From Aureimonas sp. AU22 (GTDB lineage Bacteria; Pseudomonadota; Alphaproteobacteria; Rhizobiales; Rhizobiaceae): a DNA stretch of 58,348 nt. Shown here in pieces: positions 37,495 through 47,567 of the stretch; position 1 is the first letter of the stretch; each line of letters begins with the position of its first letter. The translations under genes were made by a program, and so were the position numbers. The notes below the pieces were generated by a model. It ran no database searches. It was not told where the DNA came from and was given only the letters and a program-made list of their open reading frames with translations. The stretch spans positions 1 to 58,348 of the forward strand of contig NZ_BBWJ01000053.1 of NCBI RefSeq assembly GCF_001463745.1. Reading direction: 5' to 3'.

Positions 37495-38259
37495 ATGAAG
37501 ACGAGCGGCAACACCATTCTCATCTCAGGTGGAACGGGCGGCATCGGGCGCGAACTCGCGCTGCGCTGGCATGCGGCCGGCAACAAGGTGATCGTCGCCG
37601 GACGGCGGCGCGAGCACCTGGATGCGATCGCGGCCGAGCACCCGGGCATCGAGGGCCATGTCCTCGACGTCGAAAGCGCGGACGACGTCCGGCGCTTCGC
37701 CAGCAACGTTCTCGCCCGGCATCCGACGATCAACGTCCTCGTCAACAATGCCGGGATCATGCGCTTCGAGGACGTCACCGCTGCGCGCGACCTCGGCGAC
37801 GCCGAGGCGACGATCACCACCAACCTTCTCGGGCCGATCCGCCTGACCGATGCCTTCATCGAGCATCTGTCGGCACAGCCGGGCGCCGCGATCGTCAACG
37901 TCACGTCGGGTCTCGCCTTCGTGCCGCTGGTGGCGACCCCCACCTACAACGCGACGAAGGCCGCGATCCATTCCTACACGGTGAGCCTGCGCGAGGCCCT
38001 CAAGGGCAAGGTGGAGGTCATCGAACTCGCGCCTCCGGGCGTCCAGACGGCGCTGACGCCGGGACAGGAAAACCGGCCGGGCTACATGCCGCTGGCCGAT
38101 TTCATCGACGAGGTGATGGCGCTGTTCGCGCAAGCGCCGACGCCGCCGGAAATCCTCGTCGAGCGCGTTCGCCCGCTGCGCTACGCCGAGCGCGAGAACC
38201 GGTTCGACGCCGCGCTCGCGCAGCTCAACGAGATGGCGCGCAAGGCCCGCGAGGGTTGA
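37495..38259 (+). CDS. Short-chain dehydrogenase/reductase (DltE-like)
   Basis: A 254-residue NAD(P)-dependent oxidoreductase. TILISGGTGGIGRELAL (cofactor glycines), VLVNNAGIMRFED, and the catalytic Ser-Tyr-Lys in NVTSGLAFVPLVATPTYNATKAAIHSYT are intact. The IMRFED and GLAFVP segments match the DltE/YciK-like subgroup. Substrate unknown. Controlled most likely by the divergent HxlR regulator. Confidence 0.92.
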   Translation: MKTSGNTILISGGTGGIGRELALRWHAAGNKVIVAGRRREHLDAIAAEHPGIEGHVLDVESADDVRRFASNVLARHPTINVLVNNAGIMRFEDVTAARDLGDAEATITTNLLGPIRLTDAFIEHLSAQPGAAIVNVTSGLAFVPLVATPTYNATKAAIHSYTVSLREALKGKVEVIELAPPGVQTALTPGQENRPGYMPLADFIDEVMALFAQAPTPPEILVERVRPLRYAERENRFDAALAQLNEMARKAREG

Positions 38260-38314
38260 GGGTCGGAGGAAGGACGGGGCCGGGCGGCGATCGCGCCCGG
38301 CCTTAGCGCCTCGA

Positions 38315-39625
38315 TCAGAGGATGTAGCGCGACAGGTCCGTGTTGCCGGCGATGCCGTCGAGGACGCGGCGCACGTAGTCGCCGTCCACCTTGTAGCTCT
38401 GCCCGCCGCGGTCCGGCGCCTCGAAGGAGATGTCGTCGAGCACCCGCTCCATCACCGTCTGGAGGCGGCGGGCGCCGATGTTCTCGACCGAGCCGTTGAG
38501 CGCGACCGCGACGTCGGCGATCGCGTCGACCGCGTCGTCGGTGATCTCGAGATCGACGTTCTCGGTCTTCAGGAGCGCCACGTACTGCTTCAGCAGCGAG
38601 GCCTCCGTCTCCGTCAGGATGCGGCGGAAGTCGTCGCGGTCGAGCGCGCGCAGCTCGACGCGGATCGGCAGGCGCCCTTGCAGCTCCGGCAGGAGGTCGG
38701 AGGGCTTCGACACGTGGAAGGCGCCGCTCGCGATGAAGAGGATGTGATCGGTCTTCACCGGCCCGTGCTTGGTGGCGACCGTCGTGCCTTCCACCAGCGG
38801 CAGGAGGTCGCGCTGGACGCCCTCGCGGCTGACGCCCGCGCCGCCCCGCGCCTCGCCGTTGTTGGCGACCTTGTCGATCTCGTCGAGGAAGACGATGCCG
38901 TTGTTCTCGACCGCCTTGATCGCGTCCGCCACCAGCGCCTCGGTGTCGAGGAGCTTGTCGGACTCCTCGTTGATGAGGAGCGCGTAGGACTCCTTCACCG
39001 TGGTGCGGCGCGACTTGGTGCGCCCGCCCATGGCCTTGCCGAACATTTCCGAGAGATTGAGGACGCCGATATTGGCGCCCGGCATGCCGGGAATGTCCAT
39101 GCCGCCCATCGGGTTGGACGTGTCGGCCACCTCGACGTCGATCTCCTTGTCGTCGAGTTCGCCGGCGCGCAGGCGCTTGCGGAAACTGTCGCGCGTCGCC
39201 GGCGAGGCGGTCTTGCCGACGAGGGCGTCGAGCACGCGGTCCTCGGCGCCGGCATGGGCCTTGGCGCGCACCTCCTCGCGGCGCTTCTCGCGCGTCAGGC
39301 CGATGCCGATCTCCACGAGGTCGCGGATGATCTGCTCGACGTCGCGCCCGACATAGCCGACCTCGGTGAACTTGGTGGCCTCGACCTTGATGAAGGGCGC
39401 ACCGGCGAGCTTGGCGAGGCGGCGCGAGATCTCGGTCTTGCCGACGCCCGTCGGCCCGATCATCAGGATGTTCTTCGGGCTCACCTCCTCGCGGAGCGAC
39501 CCGTCGAGCTGCTGGCGACGCCAGCGGTTGCGCAGGGCGACGGCCACGGCGCGCTTGGCGTCCTTCTGGCCGATGATGTGGCGGTCCAGTTCGGACACGA
39601 TCTCGCGAGGGGAAAAGTCGGTCAT
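38315..39625 (-). CDS. hslU: ATP-dependent protease ATPase subunit HslU
   Basis: A 436-residue AAA+ unfoldase of the HslUV protease. [31 protein letters not shown], Walker [12 protein letters not shown], pore loop GYVGRDVE, Walker [12 protein letters not shown], and the C-terminal NTDLSRYIL, which docks into HslV, are all present. ATG 39625 is used. Its partner hslV lies 9 kb away on the other strand, which is unusual because the two are normally adjacent. Confidence 0.97.
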   Translation of the reverse strand: MTDFSPREIVSELDRHIIGQKDAKRAVAVALRNRWRRQQLDGSLREEVSPKNILMIGPTGVGKTEISRRLAKLAGAPFIKVEATKFTEVGYVGRDVEQIIRDLVEIGIGLTREKRREEVRAKAHAGAEDRVLDALVGKTASPATRDSFRKRLRAGELDDKEIDVEVADTSNPMGGMDIPGMPGANIGVLNLSEMFGKAMGGRTKSRRTTVKESYALLINEESDKLLDTEALVADAIKAVENNGIVFLDEIDKVANNGEARGGAGVSREGVQRDLLPLVEGTTVATKHGPVKTDHILFIASGAFHVSKPSDLLPELQGRLPIRVELRALDRDDFRRILTETEASLLKQYVALLKTENVDLEITDDAVDAIADVAVALNGSVENIGARRLQTVMERVLDDISFEAPDRGGQSYKVDGDYVRRVLDGIAGNTDLSRYIL

Positions 39626-39877
39626 GGACGTGAAAAGTCTCGAGATATGCGGCCCCCGGCCGGATGCCGCGGGCTTGGCGCCGCCCGGACATGGGAATGC
39701 GCGACGCCTCCCGCCAGAGGGGGCCGGTTTGCGGTCCAGCGCCCGGCTCGGAAAAACAAGGCGGGATGGGGGTCGTTTCGAGGCCGCTTCGCGGTAGGAT
39801 AGAGAACGCAGGTTCGCCGCGTCGCGAATCGCCATCCTGACCCGGCCGCCCGCGCCACGTCCTTGGAAAGGATCGCC
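39626..39877. other. hslU-luxR intergenic region
   Basis: This region should carry the hslU promoter (minus strand) and the luxR promoter (plus). I could not find a convincing heat-shock promoter before hslU. A short leader ORF follows at 39878. Confidence 0.4.
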
Positions 39878-39931
39878 ATGACCGTTCCCCCAACGCTCCT
39901 GTCGTCGGTGTCGGCCGCGTCCGGCGCATGA
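39878..39931 (+). CDS. 17-codon leader ORF coupled to luxR
   Basis: The ORF ([10 protein letters not shown] and onward to Ala17) starts at ATG 39878 with GGAAAGGATCGCC directly upstream, a better ribosome site than the luxR start has. Its TGA overlaps the luxR ATG (ATGA at 39928-39931), so translation of luxR would be coupled to it. No family similarity; a role as leader peptide is inference. Confidence 0.45.
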   Translation: MTVPPTLLSSVSAASGA

Positions 39932-40650
39932 ACCGTCCGCAGGTCAGCCTGACGGGTCGCCTGGAGCGGCCCTGGACGGAAGCGGCGCTTCGCCGGGCGG
40001 TCGGCGAGATCGCCGATGCCGCGGGCTTCGACCGGTTCGCCCTGATGACGATCCCCTCGACGGACGAGGCGGGCGCGGAGATGCGACCGATCCTGTCGAA
40101 CTGGGAGGACGAGTTCCGAAGCGGTTTCGAGCGCCTCGGCCTCCATCGCTTCTCGCCCGCGGTGCGGGCGCTGATCGGCGGTTCGCTGCCCTTCGTCTGG
40201 GATGCGGAATTCGTCTACGGGTTCGATCCGGACGATCCGGCGGGCTCGTCGCCGCAGGGCCGGTTCCTGGCCGCCCACGGGTGCCTGTCGGGCGCCTACT
40301 GCCCGGTGCACGGCATTTCGGGCTCCACCGGCGTCCTCGCCGTGGCGGGGTCCCGCGCCGCGGTCGACGAGGCGGAGGCGGACGGGCTGCAGCTCCTCGC
40401 CTTCGCCGCCTTCGGCGTCCTGGCGGCGTGCCGCTACGAGGAGAACCGGCGCAACAATCCGCTGACGGGCCGCGAGCGCGACTGCCTGAAGCTCGCCATG
40501 CTGGGCAAGACCTCCTCCGAGATCGGCACGATCCTGAAGCTCTCCGAGCACACGATCTCGCAGTACCTCACCTCGGCGACGCGCAAGCTCGACGCGTCCA
40601 ACCGCACCCATGCGGTGGCGCTGGCCGCCCAGCTCGGCTACCTCTCGTGA
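39928..40650 (+). CDS. LuxR family regulator with autoinducer-type N-terminal domain
   Basis: A 240-residue protein: an N-terminal ligand domain of the autoinducer-binding fold (about residues 20-165) and a C-terminal GerE/LuxR HTH ([53 protein letters not shown]). No luxI-type synthase lies in the window, so it is an orphan here. By eye, the Trp, Tyr and Asp positions that bind acyl-homoserine lactone in TraR are Phe, Phe and Ser, so its ligand may differ. Coupled to an upstream leader ORF and to alkB downstream by 4-bp overlaps. Confidence 0.88.
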   Translation: MNRPQVSLTGRLERPWTEAALRRAVGEIADAAGFDRFALMTIPSTDEAGAEMRPILSNWEDEFRSGFERLGLHRFSPAVRALIGGSLPFVWDAEFVYGFDPDDPAGSSPQGRFLAAHGCLSGAYCPVHGISGSTGVLAVAGSRAAVDEAEADGLQLLAFAAFGVLAACRYEENRRNNPLTGRERDCLKLAMLGKTSSEIGTILKLSEHTISQYLTSATRKLDASNRTHAVALAAQLGYLS

Positions 40651-41267
40651 GCCCGCCGGGCGCGCTGCCGCCCGGGCTCCGCCACCACCCCGGGCGGCTC
40701 GACGCGGCCGCGCAGGGCGCGCTTCTGGCCGAGATCCGTGCGGCGACGGCAGAGGCTCCGCTCTACCGGCCCGCGATGCCGGGAACGGGCAGGCCGTTTT
40801 CCGTGCGGATGACCAATTGCGGATCGCTCGGCTGGGTGGCGGACAAGGCGGGCTACCGCTACCAGCCCTTCCACCCCGAGACCGGCCGCCCCTGGCCGGC
40901 GATCCCGGCGATGCTTCTCGACCTCTGGCGCGAGCTTGCGGACCACCCGCACGCGCCCGAGGCCTGCCTTGTCAACTTCTACGAGCCCACCGCGCGCATG
41001 GGGCTGCATCAGGACAAGGACGAGGACGATCTCGCCGCGCCCGTCCTGTCCGTCTCGCTCGGCGACGAGGCGCTGTTTCGCTTCGGGGGAACGACGCGAG
41101 GCGGGCCGACGCGCTCGCTGCGCTTGTCGTCCGGCGACGTCCTCGTGCTCGGAGGGGCGAGCCGGCTCGTCTTCCACGGCGTGGACCGGATCTATCCGGG
41201 AACCTCGACGCTCCTGAAAGGGGAGGGCCGCATCAACCTCACGCTTCGGCGGGTGACGCGGCCCTGA
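40647..41267 (+). CDS. alkB: Alpha-ketoglutarate-dependent dioxygenase AlkB
   Basis: A 206-residue Fe(II)/2-oxoglutarate enzyme that directly reverses N1-methyl-adenine and N3-methyl-cytosine damage. Metal ligands are visible as LHQDKDEDDL (His, Asp) and RLVFHGVDRIYPGTS (second His); the 2-oxoglutarate Arg is in RINLTLRR. NFYEPTARMGLHQDKDE is the family signature. GTG start at 40647 overlaps the luxR stop, suggesting co-expression. Convergent with the OpgG/D-like gene. Confidence 0.93.
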   Translation: MSPPGALPPGLRHHPGRLDAAAQGALLAEIRAATAEAPLYRPAMPGTGRPFSVRMTNCGSLGWVADKAGYRYQPFHPETGRPWPAIPAMLLDLWRELADHPHAPEACLVNFYEPTARMGLHQDKDEDDLAAPVLSVSLGDEALFRFGGTTRGGPTRSLRLSSGDVLVLGGASRLVFHGVDRIYPGTSTLLKGEGRINLTLRRVTRP

Positions 41268-41280
41268 AGGTTCAAGCGCC

Positions 41281-42843
41281 TCAGGCGCCCATGGAAACGG
41301 GCAGGAACTGGTAGGCCCAGGTTTCGGTCAGCACCGTGTCGCCCTGGCGCATGTAGAGGCGCAGCTCCACCGGGTCGCTGCCCTCGGCCGTCAGGTCGAA
41401 GGTGACGCGCCAGGCGGTGCCGACCTTGACGGAATAGCAGTCCACCTTGCCGACCGTGCCGCGCGAGGCCGAGGCGATGGCCTCGACGCCCTTGGCCTCG
41501 CGGTCGAGGGCGGCGACCAGCCCGCCGTCGAAGTCCACCACGATCTTGGTGACGCCCGCCGGGCGAGGCTGGCCGGCGATGCCGCCGCGCCCCAGCCGCG
41601 TCGCCACGACCTTGCCGACGTCGCCGGGATAGGGCTCGCGGTTGGACCAGTGAAGGACATAGTCGAGCGCGATCGCATCGCCCTTGGCGACGGGCTTCGA
41701 CGAAAGCCAGTAGGCGGCGATGTTGTCGTGGATCTCGTCGTCGGTCGGGATCTCGACGAGCTGCACCATGCCCGCACCCCAGTCGCCCTTCGGCTCCACC
41801 CACACGCTCGCGCGCTTTTCGTAGAAGACGCCGTCGTCTTCGTAGTTGGCGAAGTCGCGGTCGCGCTGCAGAAGGCCGAAGCCGCGCGGGGTCTGGTCGG
41901 AGAAGCTCGACGTCATCACCCGCGGCGGATTGTTGAGCGGACGCCAGATGCGCTCGCCGGTGCCCGTCCACAAGGCGAGGCCGTCGGAATCGTGCACCTC
42001 CGGCCGCCAGTCGATGCGCCGCTGCTTGTCGGTCTCGGAATACCAGTACATCGAGGTGAGCGCGGCGATGCCGAACCGCTCGATGGCGTGGCGCGCGAAA
42101 TAGCGGGACTGGATGTCCATCACGATCGGGCCGCCCTTCCGGATGTCCATGCGCAGGACACCGGCGACGCGGGGGCTGTTGAGAAGGCAGGTGATGACGA
42201 GGCGCCCCTCCGCCGAGGGCTCCAGGAAGAAGTCGGTGAAGCGCGGGAACTCTTCGGGCGTCGGCATGGCGACGTCGATCGCGAGCGCTCTGGCCGACAT
42301 GCCGAACTGGTTGTCCTCGCCGGACGTGCGGAAATAGGCGGCCCCGAGGAACGCGATCCAGTCGGCGTCCGAGCCCGGCTCGAGGACGCGGAAGCCGGCG
42401 AAGCCGATGTCGTCGGGCAGTTCCTTGGCCGGCGAGTCCGACGGGATCGTGAAGAGGTTGGGATCGTAGCGGAGCGTGCGCGCCTGGCCACCCTCCACCA
42501 CATGGATGCCGACCGGCAGCTTGAAGTAGCGTCCGAGATGGAAGAAGCGGATCGGCGCCTTGCCGTCGTTCAGCTCCAGCGTCTCACTCTTCTTGTACTG
42601 GATGCGCCAGTGCTGGTCGAAGTCGATGCGCTCGAGCACGTCACCGGAGCGCGGCACCTCCGGCACGTAGGGACTGGCGGCGAGCGCGCGGGCGCGCTCC
42701 ACCAGCCGATCGAAGGAGAAGGGCTCCGGCGCGCCGAACTGGAGGAGGTCTCCGTCGGCGGCCAGGGCGCCGCGCGTGGCGCCCGCCAATCCGAGGGCGG
42801 CAAGGCCCATCATCCATTCGCGTCGGTTGAGGTCGATCGTCAT
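41281..42843 (-). CDS. Periplasmic glucan biosynthesis protein (OpgG/OpgD family)
   Basis: A 520-residue MdoG-domain protein for osmoregulated periplasmic glucan synthesis. The N-terminus NRREWMMGLAALGLAGATRGALA is a twin-arginine (Tat) signal, as in OpgD. Domain landmarks include FDQHWRIQYKK, FHLGRYFKLPV, FFLEPSAEGRLVITCLLNSPRVAGVLRMDI, and the WRPLNNPPRVMTSSFSDQTPRGFGLLQRDRDFANYED core. Tat signal favours OpgD over OpgG. No opgH is in the window. ATG 42843 begins MTIDLNRR. Confidence 0.9.
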   Translation of the reverse strand: MTIDLNRREWMMGLAALGLAGATRGALAADGDLLQFGAPEPFSFDRLVERARALAASPYVPEVPRSGDVLERIDFDQHWRIQYKKSETLELNDGKAPIRFFHLGRYFKLPVGIHVVEGGQARTLRYDPNLFTIPSDSPAKELPDDIGFAGFRVLEPGSDADWIAFLGAAYFRTSGEDNQFGMSARALAIDVAMPTPEEFPRFTDFFLEPSAEGRLVITCLLNSPRVAGVLRMDIRKGGPIVMDIQSRYFARHAIERFGIAALTSMYWYSETDKQRRIDWRPEVHDSDGLALWTGTGERIWRPLNNPPRVMTSSFSDQTPRGFGLLQRDRDFANYEDDGVFYEKRASVWVEPKGDWGAGMVQLVEIPTDDEIHDNIAAYWLSSKPVAKGDAIALDYVLHWSNREPYPGDVGKVVATRLGRGGIAGQPRPAGVTKIVVDFDGGLVAALDREAKGVEAIASASRGTVGKVDCYSVKVGTAWRVTFDLTAEGSDPVELRLYMRQGDTVLTETWAYQFLPVSMGA

Positions 42844-42933
42844 CCGCGTCCTGTGTCCCTGTTCGAAGCCGCGCGGGGAGTTGGGCCGTGCGGGGGCGAA
42901 TGTCAACTGCGCGGCACGCCGGGACGGAGTCCG

Positions 42934-43896
42934 TCAGATCTTGCGCAGCGCCACCTGCTCCACCAGGTGATCGCCGCCCTTGCGCAGGATCAGGTCGGCC
43001 CGGGGTCGGGTCGGCTGGATGTTCTCGTAGAGGTTCTTCGCGTTGATCGTCGCCCAGAGCCGCTCGGCGACCTCGAGGGCTTCGTCTTCCGAGATCTTGG
43101 AGTAGCGGTGGAAGAACGACGTCTCCTCGCGGAACGCCGTCTCGCGCAGGCGCATGAAGCGCGAGATGTACCAGCGGTGGAGGTCGCGCTCGTCCGCGTC
43201 GATATAGATCGAATGGTCGAAGAAGTCGGAGACGAAGGGTACGAACTTGCCGTCGCGCGGCATCTCGCGCGTCTGGAGGACGTTCAGCCCCTCGAAGATC
43301 AGGATGTCGGGCTGGTCGACCTCGATCCGGTCGCCCGGCAGGACGTCATAGAAGAAGTGCGAATAGACCGGCGCCGTCACGTGGCGCGCGCCGGCCTTGA
43401 TGTCGGACAGGAAGCGCAGGATGGCCGCGACGTCATAGCTCTCGGGAAAGCCCTTGCGCTGCATCAGTCCTTCGCGTTCCAGGACGGCGTTCGGATAGAG
43501 GAAGCCGTCGGTGGTCACGAGATCGACCTTGGGCGTTCCGGGCCAGCGCGCCAGAAGCTCCTTCAGGATACGGGCGGTCGTCGATTTCCCGGCCGCGACC
43601 GAGCCGGCGATCCCGATGATGAAGGGCGTCTTCATCTGATCGGAGCCGCGCAGGAAGCGCTTGCGCTGGCGAAACAGCGCCTGGCTGGATTCGACATGCG
43701 CATACAGGAGCCGGGAGACCGCAAGATAGATGCGCTCGACCTCGTCGAGGTCGATCGTGTCGCCGAGCGAGCGAAGGCGCCGGACCTCGTCCGCCGTGAG
43801 CGTCAGCGCCTCGCGACCACGGAACGTCGCCCACTCCGCAGCGGAAAAGAAGTGGTAGGGCGAGAGGGTGGAGGGCACGAGCTGGTCCATCGCCAA
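42934..43896 (-). CDS. coaA: Pantothenate kinase, type I
   Basis: A 320-residue kinase for the first step of CoA synthesis. [17 protein letters not shown] (P-loop), [36 protein letters not shown] and [11 protein letters not shown] are typical of bacterial CoaA. It lies 5 bp after hisE, at the end of the his cluster, as in rhizobia. CoaA is feedback-inhibited by CoA in the family. Confidence 0.96.
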   Translation of the reverse strand: MAMDQLVPSTLSPYHFFSAAEWATFRGREALTLTADEVRRLRSLGDTIDLDEVERIYLAVSRLLYAHVESSQALFRQRKRFLRGSDQMKTPFIIGIAGSVAAGKSTTARILKELLARWPGTPKVDLVTTDGFLYPNAVLEREGLMQRKGFPESYDVAAILRFLSDIKAGARHVTAPVYSHFFYDVLPGDRIEVDQPDILIFEGLNVLQTREMPRDGKFVPFVSDFFDHSIYIDADERDLHRWYISRFMRLRETAFREETSFFHRYSKISEDEALEVAERLWATINAKNLYENIQPTRPRADLILRKGGDHLVEQVALRKI

Positions 43897-43901
43897 GCGC
43901 C

Positions 43902-44222
43902 TCAGGTTCCCCGCGGCCGGGCGGCTTTTTCCTCCAGGCCGGTGCGCGCGGTGCGCGACTGCAGCTCGGCCATCACGTCGGCGAGCGGAATCCCACGCAG
44001 GTGGAGGAGCACGAGAAGGTGGTAGAGGAGATCGGCCGCCTCGCCCTTGAGGGCGGCCTCGTCCTCGCTCAGCGCCGCGATCACCGTCTCCACCGCCTCC
44101 TCGCCGAGCTTCTGGGCGACCTTGCCGATCCCCCGCCGCGCGAGCTTGGCGGTGTAGGAGTTGGCGTCGTCGGATGCCGCGCGCTCCGCGACGATCGCTT
44201 CGAGTTGCGAGAGATCGAACAT
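43902..44222 (-). CDS. hisE: Phosphoribosyl-ATP pyrophosphatase
   Basis: A 106-residue MazG-like all-alpha protein for the second step of histidine synthesis. [26 protein letters not shown] with metal-binding acidic pairs, and [16 protein letters not shown], are the HisE core. ATG 44222 ([11 protein letters not shown]) fits the family length. It lies 13 bp after hisF and 5 bp before coaA. hisI, which catalyses the next step, is not in the window. Confidence 0.95.
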   Translation of the reverse strand: MFDLSQLEAIVAERAASDDANSYTAKLARRGIGKVAQKLGEEAVETVIAALSEDEAALKGEAADLLYHLLVLLHLRGIPLADVMAELQSRTARTGLEEKAARPRGT

Positions 44223-44235
44223 GGGCGTGGAGCTT

Positions 44236-45045
44236 TCAGGACGGAACGGGGACAAACGACGAACGGGCGCCGTCGAGCCGCATCGGGATGCCGGCGTCGG
44301 CCATGTGGCGCTTGGCCTCGCCGATCGTGTGGGTGCCGAAATGGAAGATCGAGGCGGCGAGCACCGCCGTCGCGCCGCCCTCGCGGACGCCGGCGACGAG
44401 GTGATCGAGAGTGCCGACGCCTCCGGACGCGATGACGGGCACCGGCACGGCGTCGGCAACAGTGCGCGTCAGCCCGAGATCGAAGCCCGCCTTGGTGCCG
44501 TCGCGGTCCATGGAGGTGAGAAGGATCTCGCCGGCGCCGAGCGCCACGACGCGCCGGGCGAACGCCACCGCGTCGATGCCCGTCGCCTGCCGCCCGCCAT
44601 GGGTGAAGATCTCCCAGCGTCCGGCCTCGCCGTCGGGCGACACGCGCTTGGCGTCGATCGCGACCACGATGCACTGGTTGCCGAACTTGTCGGCGGCCTC
44701 GGCCACGAATTCGGGGCGCTTCACGGCGGCCGTGTTGATCGACACCTTGTCGGCGCCGGCGAGCAGCAGCCGGCGGATGTCGGCGACCTCGCGCACGCCG
44801 CCACCCACGGTCACCGGCATGAAGCAGGCCTCGGCGGTGCGTGCCACGACGTCGAAGATCGTCTCGCGGTTGTCGGAGGAGGCGGTGATGTCGAGGAAGC
44901 AGAGCTCGTCCGCGCCCGCCGCGTCATAGGCACGCGCCGCCTCGACGGGGTCGCCCGCGTCCACCAGCCCTTCGAAATTGACGCCCTTGACCACGCGACC
45001 GTCCTTGACGTCGAGGCAGGGGATGATGCGCGCCTTGAGGGTCAC
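44236..45045 (-). CDS. hisF: Imidazole glycerol phosphate synthase cyclase subunit
   Basis: A 269-residue (beta/alpha)8 cyclase. [18 protein letters not shown] with catalytic Asp, [25 protein letters not shown] with the second Asp region, and [13 protein letters not shown] are present. It starts at GTG 45045 (V-T-L-K-A-R-I-I), which matches the universal MTLKAR opening; ATG 45069 would add eight residues. It works as a heterodimer with HisH. A Uma2 gene separates it from hisA. Confidence 0.95.
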   Translation of the reverse strand: MTLKARIIPCLDVKDGRVVKGVNFEGLVDAGDPVEAARAYDAAGADELCFLDITASSDNRETIFDVVARTAEACFMPVTVGGGVREVADIRRLLLAGADKVSINTAAVKRPEFVAEAADKFGNQCIVVAIDAKRVSPDGEAGRWEIFTHGGRQATGIDAVAFARRVVALGAGEILLTSMDRDGTKAGFDLGLTRTVADAVPVPVIASGGVGTLDHLVAGVREGGATAVLAASIFHFGTHTIGEAKRHMADAGIPMRLDGARSSFVPVPS

Positions 45046-45098
45046 CTGGAAGCCGTCTCCGTTCCGCATACCGGCGGATCGGGCCGGTCGTGCCGAGC

Positions 45099-45656
45099 TT
45101 ATGCGATGCCGCGATAAAGGTCCGCAAGGGGAAGGCACAAGCCGAACCCCTGAAGCGTCACGCTTTCCTCAGCCCCGACCACCATCTCGGGCGAGCCGAA
45201 GGCGCCATCCTCGCCCCGCGCCCAGAGCCAGACGCGCGGCTCGTCCTGCGACAGGACGAGGTAATGCAGGAGCGAGGGGAGGGCGGTGTAGTCACGCACC
45301 TTCTCCCCGAAGTCCCGCGCCATGGACGACGGCGACAGGATTTCGGCGACGAAGACCGGCGCATGAGCGACGAGGTCCTGTCCGCCACCGCCGGTCTGAT
45401 CGACATAGACATCGGGAAAGCGAACCCCGTCCGGCGTGCGCACGCCGAAGTCCGCCGCACCGACTTCGTAGCGCTCGGCGTCCAGCGTTCGCGCCAGAAA
45501 CACGGTAAGCGCCGTCGTCAGCTTCGCGTGGTTGCGCGAAACGTTGACCATCATGTCGATCACCTTCCCCCGTACGAACTCCCGCTTGCCGTCGAGCCCT
45601 TCAAAGGCCCGCAGGAAGTCGTCCGCCGTTCGGATAGGAGGCAACTGGATGTTCAT
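45099..45656 (-). CDS. Uma2 family (DUF820) putative endonuclease
   Basis: A 185-residue PD-(D/E)xK-fold protein. [13 protein letters not shown] (Asp), [34 protein letters not shown] (Glu, the SPS turn and Lys) and the C-terminal PLADLYRGI are the Uma2 signature. Members are very abundant in cyanobacteria and scattered in other bacteria; biological role unresolved. It sits inside the his cluster between hisA (62 bp) and hisF (53 bp), same strand, an unusual place that suggests insertion. Catalytic residues look intact. Confidence 0.88.
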   Translation of the reverse strand: MNIQLPPIRTADDFLRAFEGLDGKREFVRGKVIDMMVNVSRNHAKLTTALTVFLARTLDAERYEVGAADFGVRTPDGVRFPDVYVDQTGGGGQDLVAHAPVFVAEILSPSSMARDFGEKVRDYTALPSLLHYLVLSQDEPRVWLWARGEDGAFGSPEMVVGAEESVTLQGFGLCLPLADLYRGIA

Positions 45657-45702
45657 GGCGTCAATCTAGTCTCTCGGCGCCCCGCTGCAAAGATCGCGAA
45701 AG

Positions 45703-45718
45703 CGACTCACGTGAAACA
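45703..45718. promoter_or_regulatory. parS: Degenerate parS-like site, 13 of 16
   Basis: CGACTCACGTGAAACA matches the right half of parS perfectly but has three mismatches in the left half. It is intergenic, directly beside the hisA stop. ParB binding here would be weak at best. Confidence 0.4.
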
Positions 45719-46453
45719 TCAGCCCCGCAAGCGGGCCAGTGCCTCCGCGGGATCGATGCGCCCGTCGTAAAGCGCACGGCCCGAGATCGCACCTTCCAGA
45801 AGCGCTGCATCCGGCGCGGCGAGGCGCTCGATGTCGGCCATCGAGGCCAGGCCCCCGGAGGCGATCACGGGGATGCGCACGGCCTCGGCGAGCGCGATCG
45901 TGGCGTCCCAGTTGATGCCGGCCAGAATGCCGTCGCGGTCGATGTCGGTGTAGATGATCGCCGCGACGCCTGCGTCCTCGAAGCGATGGGCGAGATCCTC
46001 GGCGGTGAGTTCGGAAGCTTCGGCCCAGCCCTCCACCGCGACCCGGCCGCCCTTGGCATCGATGCCGACCGCGATCTGGCCCGGAAAGCGCTTGGCCGCC
46101 TCGCGCACGAGCTCAGGGTCGCGCACCGCGACCGTGCCGAGGATGACGCGCGAAAGGCCCGCACCGAGCCAGCGCTCGACATCCGTCAGGGTGCGGATGC
46201 CGCCGCCGAGCTGGACCTTCATGCTGGTTCCCACGGCGACGACGATGGCTTCCACGGCCGCTGCGTTCACCGCCCGGCCCTCAAAGGCGCCGTTGAGATC
46301 GACGACGTGGAGATGCGTGAAACCTTGGCTCTCGAACGCGCGGGCCTGCGCGGCGGGGTCGGCATTGTAGACCGTCGCCTCCTCCATCAGCCCGAGCTTG
46401 AGGCGCACGCACGCGCCGTCCTTGAGGTCGATCGCGGGAAACAGGATGGGCAT
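45719..46453 (-). CDS. hisA: ProFAR isomerase (phosphoribosylformimino-AICAR isomerase)
   Basis: A 244-residue (beta/alpha)8 isomerase. [16 protein letters not shown] with catalytic Asp, [38 protein letters not shown] with the second Asp, and [13 protein letters not shown] match HisA. ATG 46453 shares its A with the hisH stop region, so hisH and hisA are directly abutted. Confidence 0.96.
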   Translation of the reverse strand: MPILFPAIDLKDGACVRLKLGLMEEATVYNADPAAQARAFESQGFTHLHVVDLNGAFEGRAVNAAAVEAIVVAVGTSMKVQLGGGIRTLTDVERWLGAGLSRVILGTVAVRDPELVREAAKRFPGQIAVGIDAKGGRVAVEGWAEASELTAEDLAHRFEDAGVAAIIYTDIDRDGILAGINWDATIALAEAVRIPVIASGGLASMADIERLAAPDAALLEGAISGRALYDGRIDPAEALARLRG

Positions 46454-47106
46454 CAGGGCTTCCAGCGCAGGAAGTTGGCGATGAGGGCGAGACCGAGCGT
46501 CTGGCTCTTCTCGGGGTGGAACTGCGTGCCGGCCTTGTTGCCGGAGGCGACGATCGCCGTCACCGGCCCGCCGTAGTCCGCAGTCGCCAGAACCTCTTCC
46601 GGCCGTCGCGGCACGAGATGGTAGGAATGGACGAAATAGGCATGGAGGCCCGTCTCGCCGGTCGCGATGCCGTCGAGGAGCGGGTGGGCGTGTTTCACGT
46701 GAATCGTGTTCCAGCCCATCTGCGGGATCTTCAGCGCGGGGTCGCTCGGGACGATCGGCTCGACGTCGCCGCCGATCCAGCCAAGGCCTTGGCTGATCGT
46801 CTTCTCCAGTCCGCGCTCGGCCATCAGCTGCATGCCGACGCAGATGCCGAGGAACGGGCGGCCCCGCTCTTCCACCGCCTCGCGCAGCGCCTCCAGAAGG
46901 CCGGGCGCCTCGTCGAGGCCGCGACGGCAATCGGCAAAGGCGCCGACGCCGGGCAGCACCAGCCGGTCGGCCGCACGGATCTCCGCGGGATCGTCGGTGA
47001 CGAGGATGCGGCTGTCGTCGTCCGCCTCACGCGCGGCACGCTCGAAGGCCTTGGCGGCCGAGCGCAGATTGCCCGAGCCGTAGTCGATGATGGCAACGCT
47101 CGGCAT
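46453..47106 (-). CDS. hisH: Imidazole glycerol phosphate synthase glutaminase subunit
   Basis: A 217-residue class I glutamine amidotransferase supplying ammonia to HisF. Catalytic triad: Cys in [13 protein letters not shown], His and Glu in [32 protein letters not shown] and [14 protein letters not shown] are typical; the latter codons contain a parS-like sequence. ATG 47106 is used. It directly follows the DUF2628 gene. Confidence 0.96.
   Translation of the reverse strand: MPSVAIIDYGSGNLRSAAKAFERAAREADDDSRILVTDDPAEIRAADRLVLPGVGAFADCRRGLDEAPGLLEALREAVEERGRPFLGICVGMQLMAERGLEKTISQGLGWIGGDVEPIVPSDPALKIPQMGWNTIHVKHAHPLLDGIATGETGLHAYFVHSYHLVPRRPEEVLATADYGGPVTAIVASGNKAGTQFHPEKSQTLGLALIANFLRWKP
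46691..46706. promoter_or_regulatory. parS: parS-like site, 14 of 16
   Basis: TGTTTCACGTGAATCG lies inside hisH, with mismatches only at positions 14 and 16. It encodes I-H-V-K-H on the minus strand. About 23 kb from the putative origin. Confidence 0.5.
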
Positions 47107-47567
47107 CAGGAGGCGCTCCGAAGGTCGAACAGGGATTGGCCGGGGCGCAGGGCAGGGCGTGGAGCGCCGACCATGGCGCGGCCGGCATCGGGGGTTGGCG
47201 CGATCTCGACCTCGCCGGCGAAATACAGGAGCTCGGCGTCTTGCTCGTCCCGCGCCCAAACCGCGCCCGCCTCGTGCCAGCCGGCTCGGCAAAGACGGCG
47301 CGCCAGAAGGCTCGGCCCCTCCAGCGCGACGAGAAGGCCGATCGTGAGCGAAAGGAGAGCCGCCACCGGCACGCCGCTCTCGGGCGCCGCGACCTTCACC
47401 AGCACCTCGGCCAGAAACGCCGCCACCGCCGGGAGCCAGAGCCGATGGCGCAGCAGCCAGAGGCTCGGCACCACCAGCGCCCAGGGGCGAAACCCGTCGC
47501 GCAGGAACCGTGCGCCGTCCGTCCGCCCTTCCGCGCCCGGCGGCTCGAAGATGCGGTATCGTCTCAC
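47106..47567 (-). CDS. DUF2628 family membrane protein
   Basis: A 153-residue protein with the short N-terminal R-Y-R-I-F-E-P motif, [39 protein letters not shown] and a further helix ([13 protein letters not shown]), matching DUF2628. It starts at GTG 47567, which overlaps the hisB TGA (GTGA). DUF2628 genes between hisB and hisH are a recurring rhizobial feature; function unknown. Confidence 0.85.
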   Translation of the reverse strand: MRRYRIFEPPGAEGRTDGARFLRDGFRPWALVVPSLWLLRHRLWLPAVAAFLAEVLVKVAAPESGVPVAALLSLTIGLLVALEGPSLLARRLCRAGWHEAGAVWARDEQDAELLYFAGEVEIAPTPDAGRAMVGAPRPALRPGQSLFDLRSAS

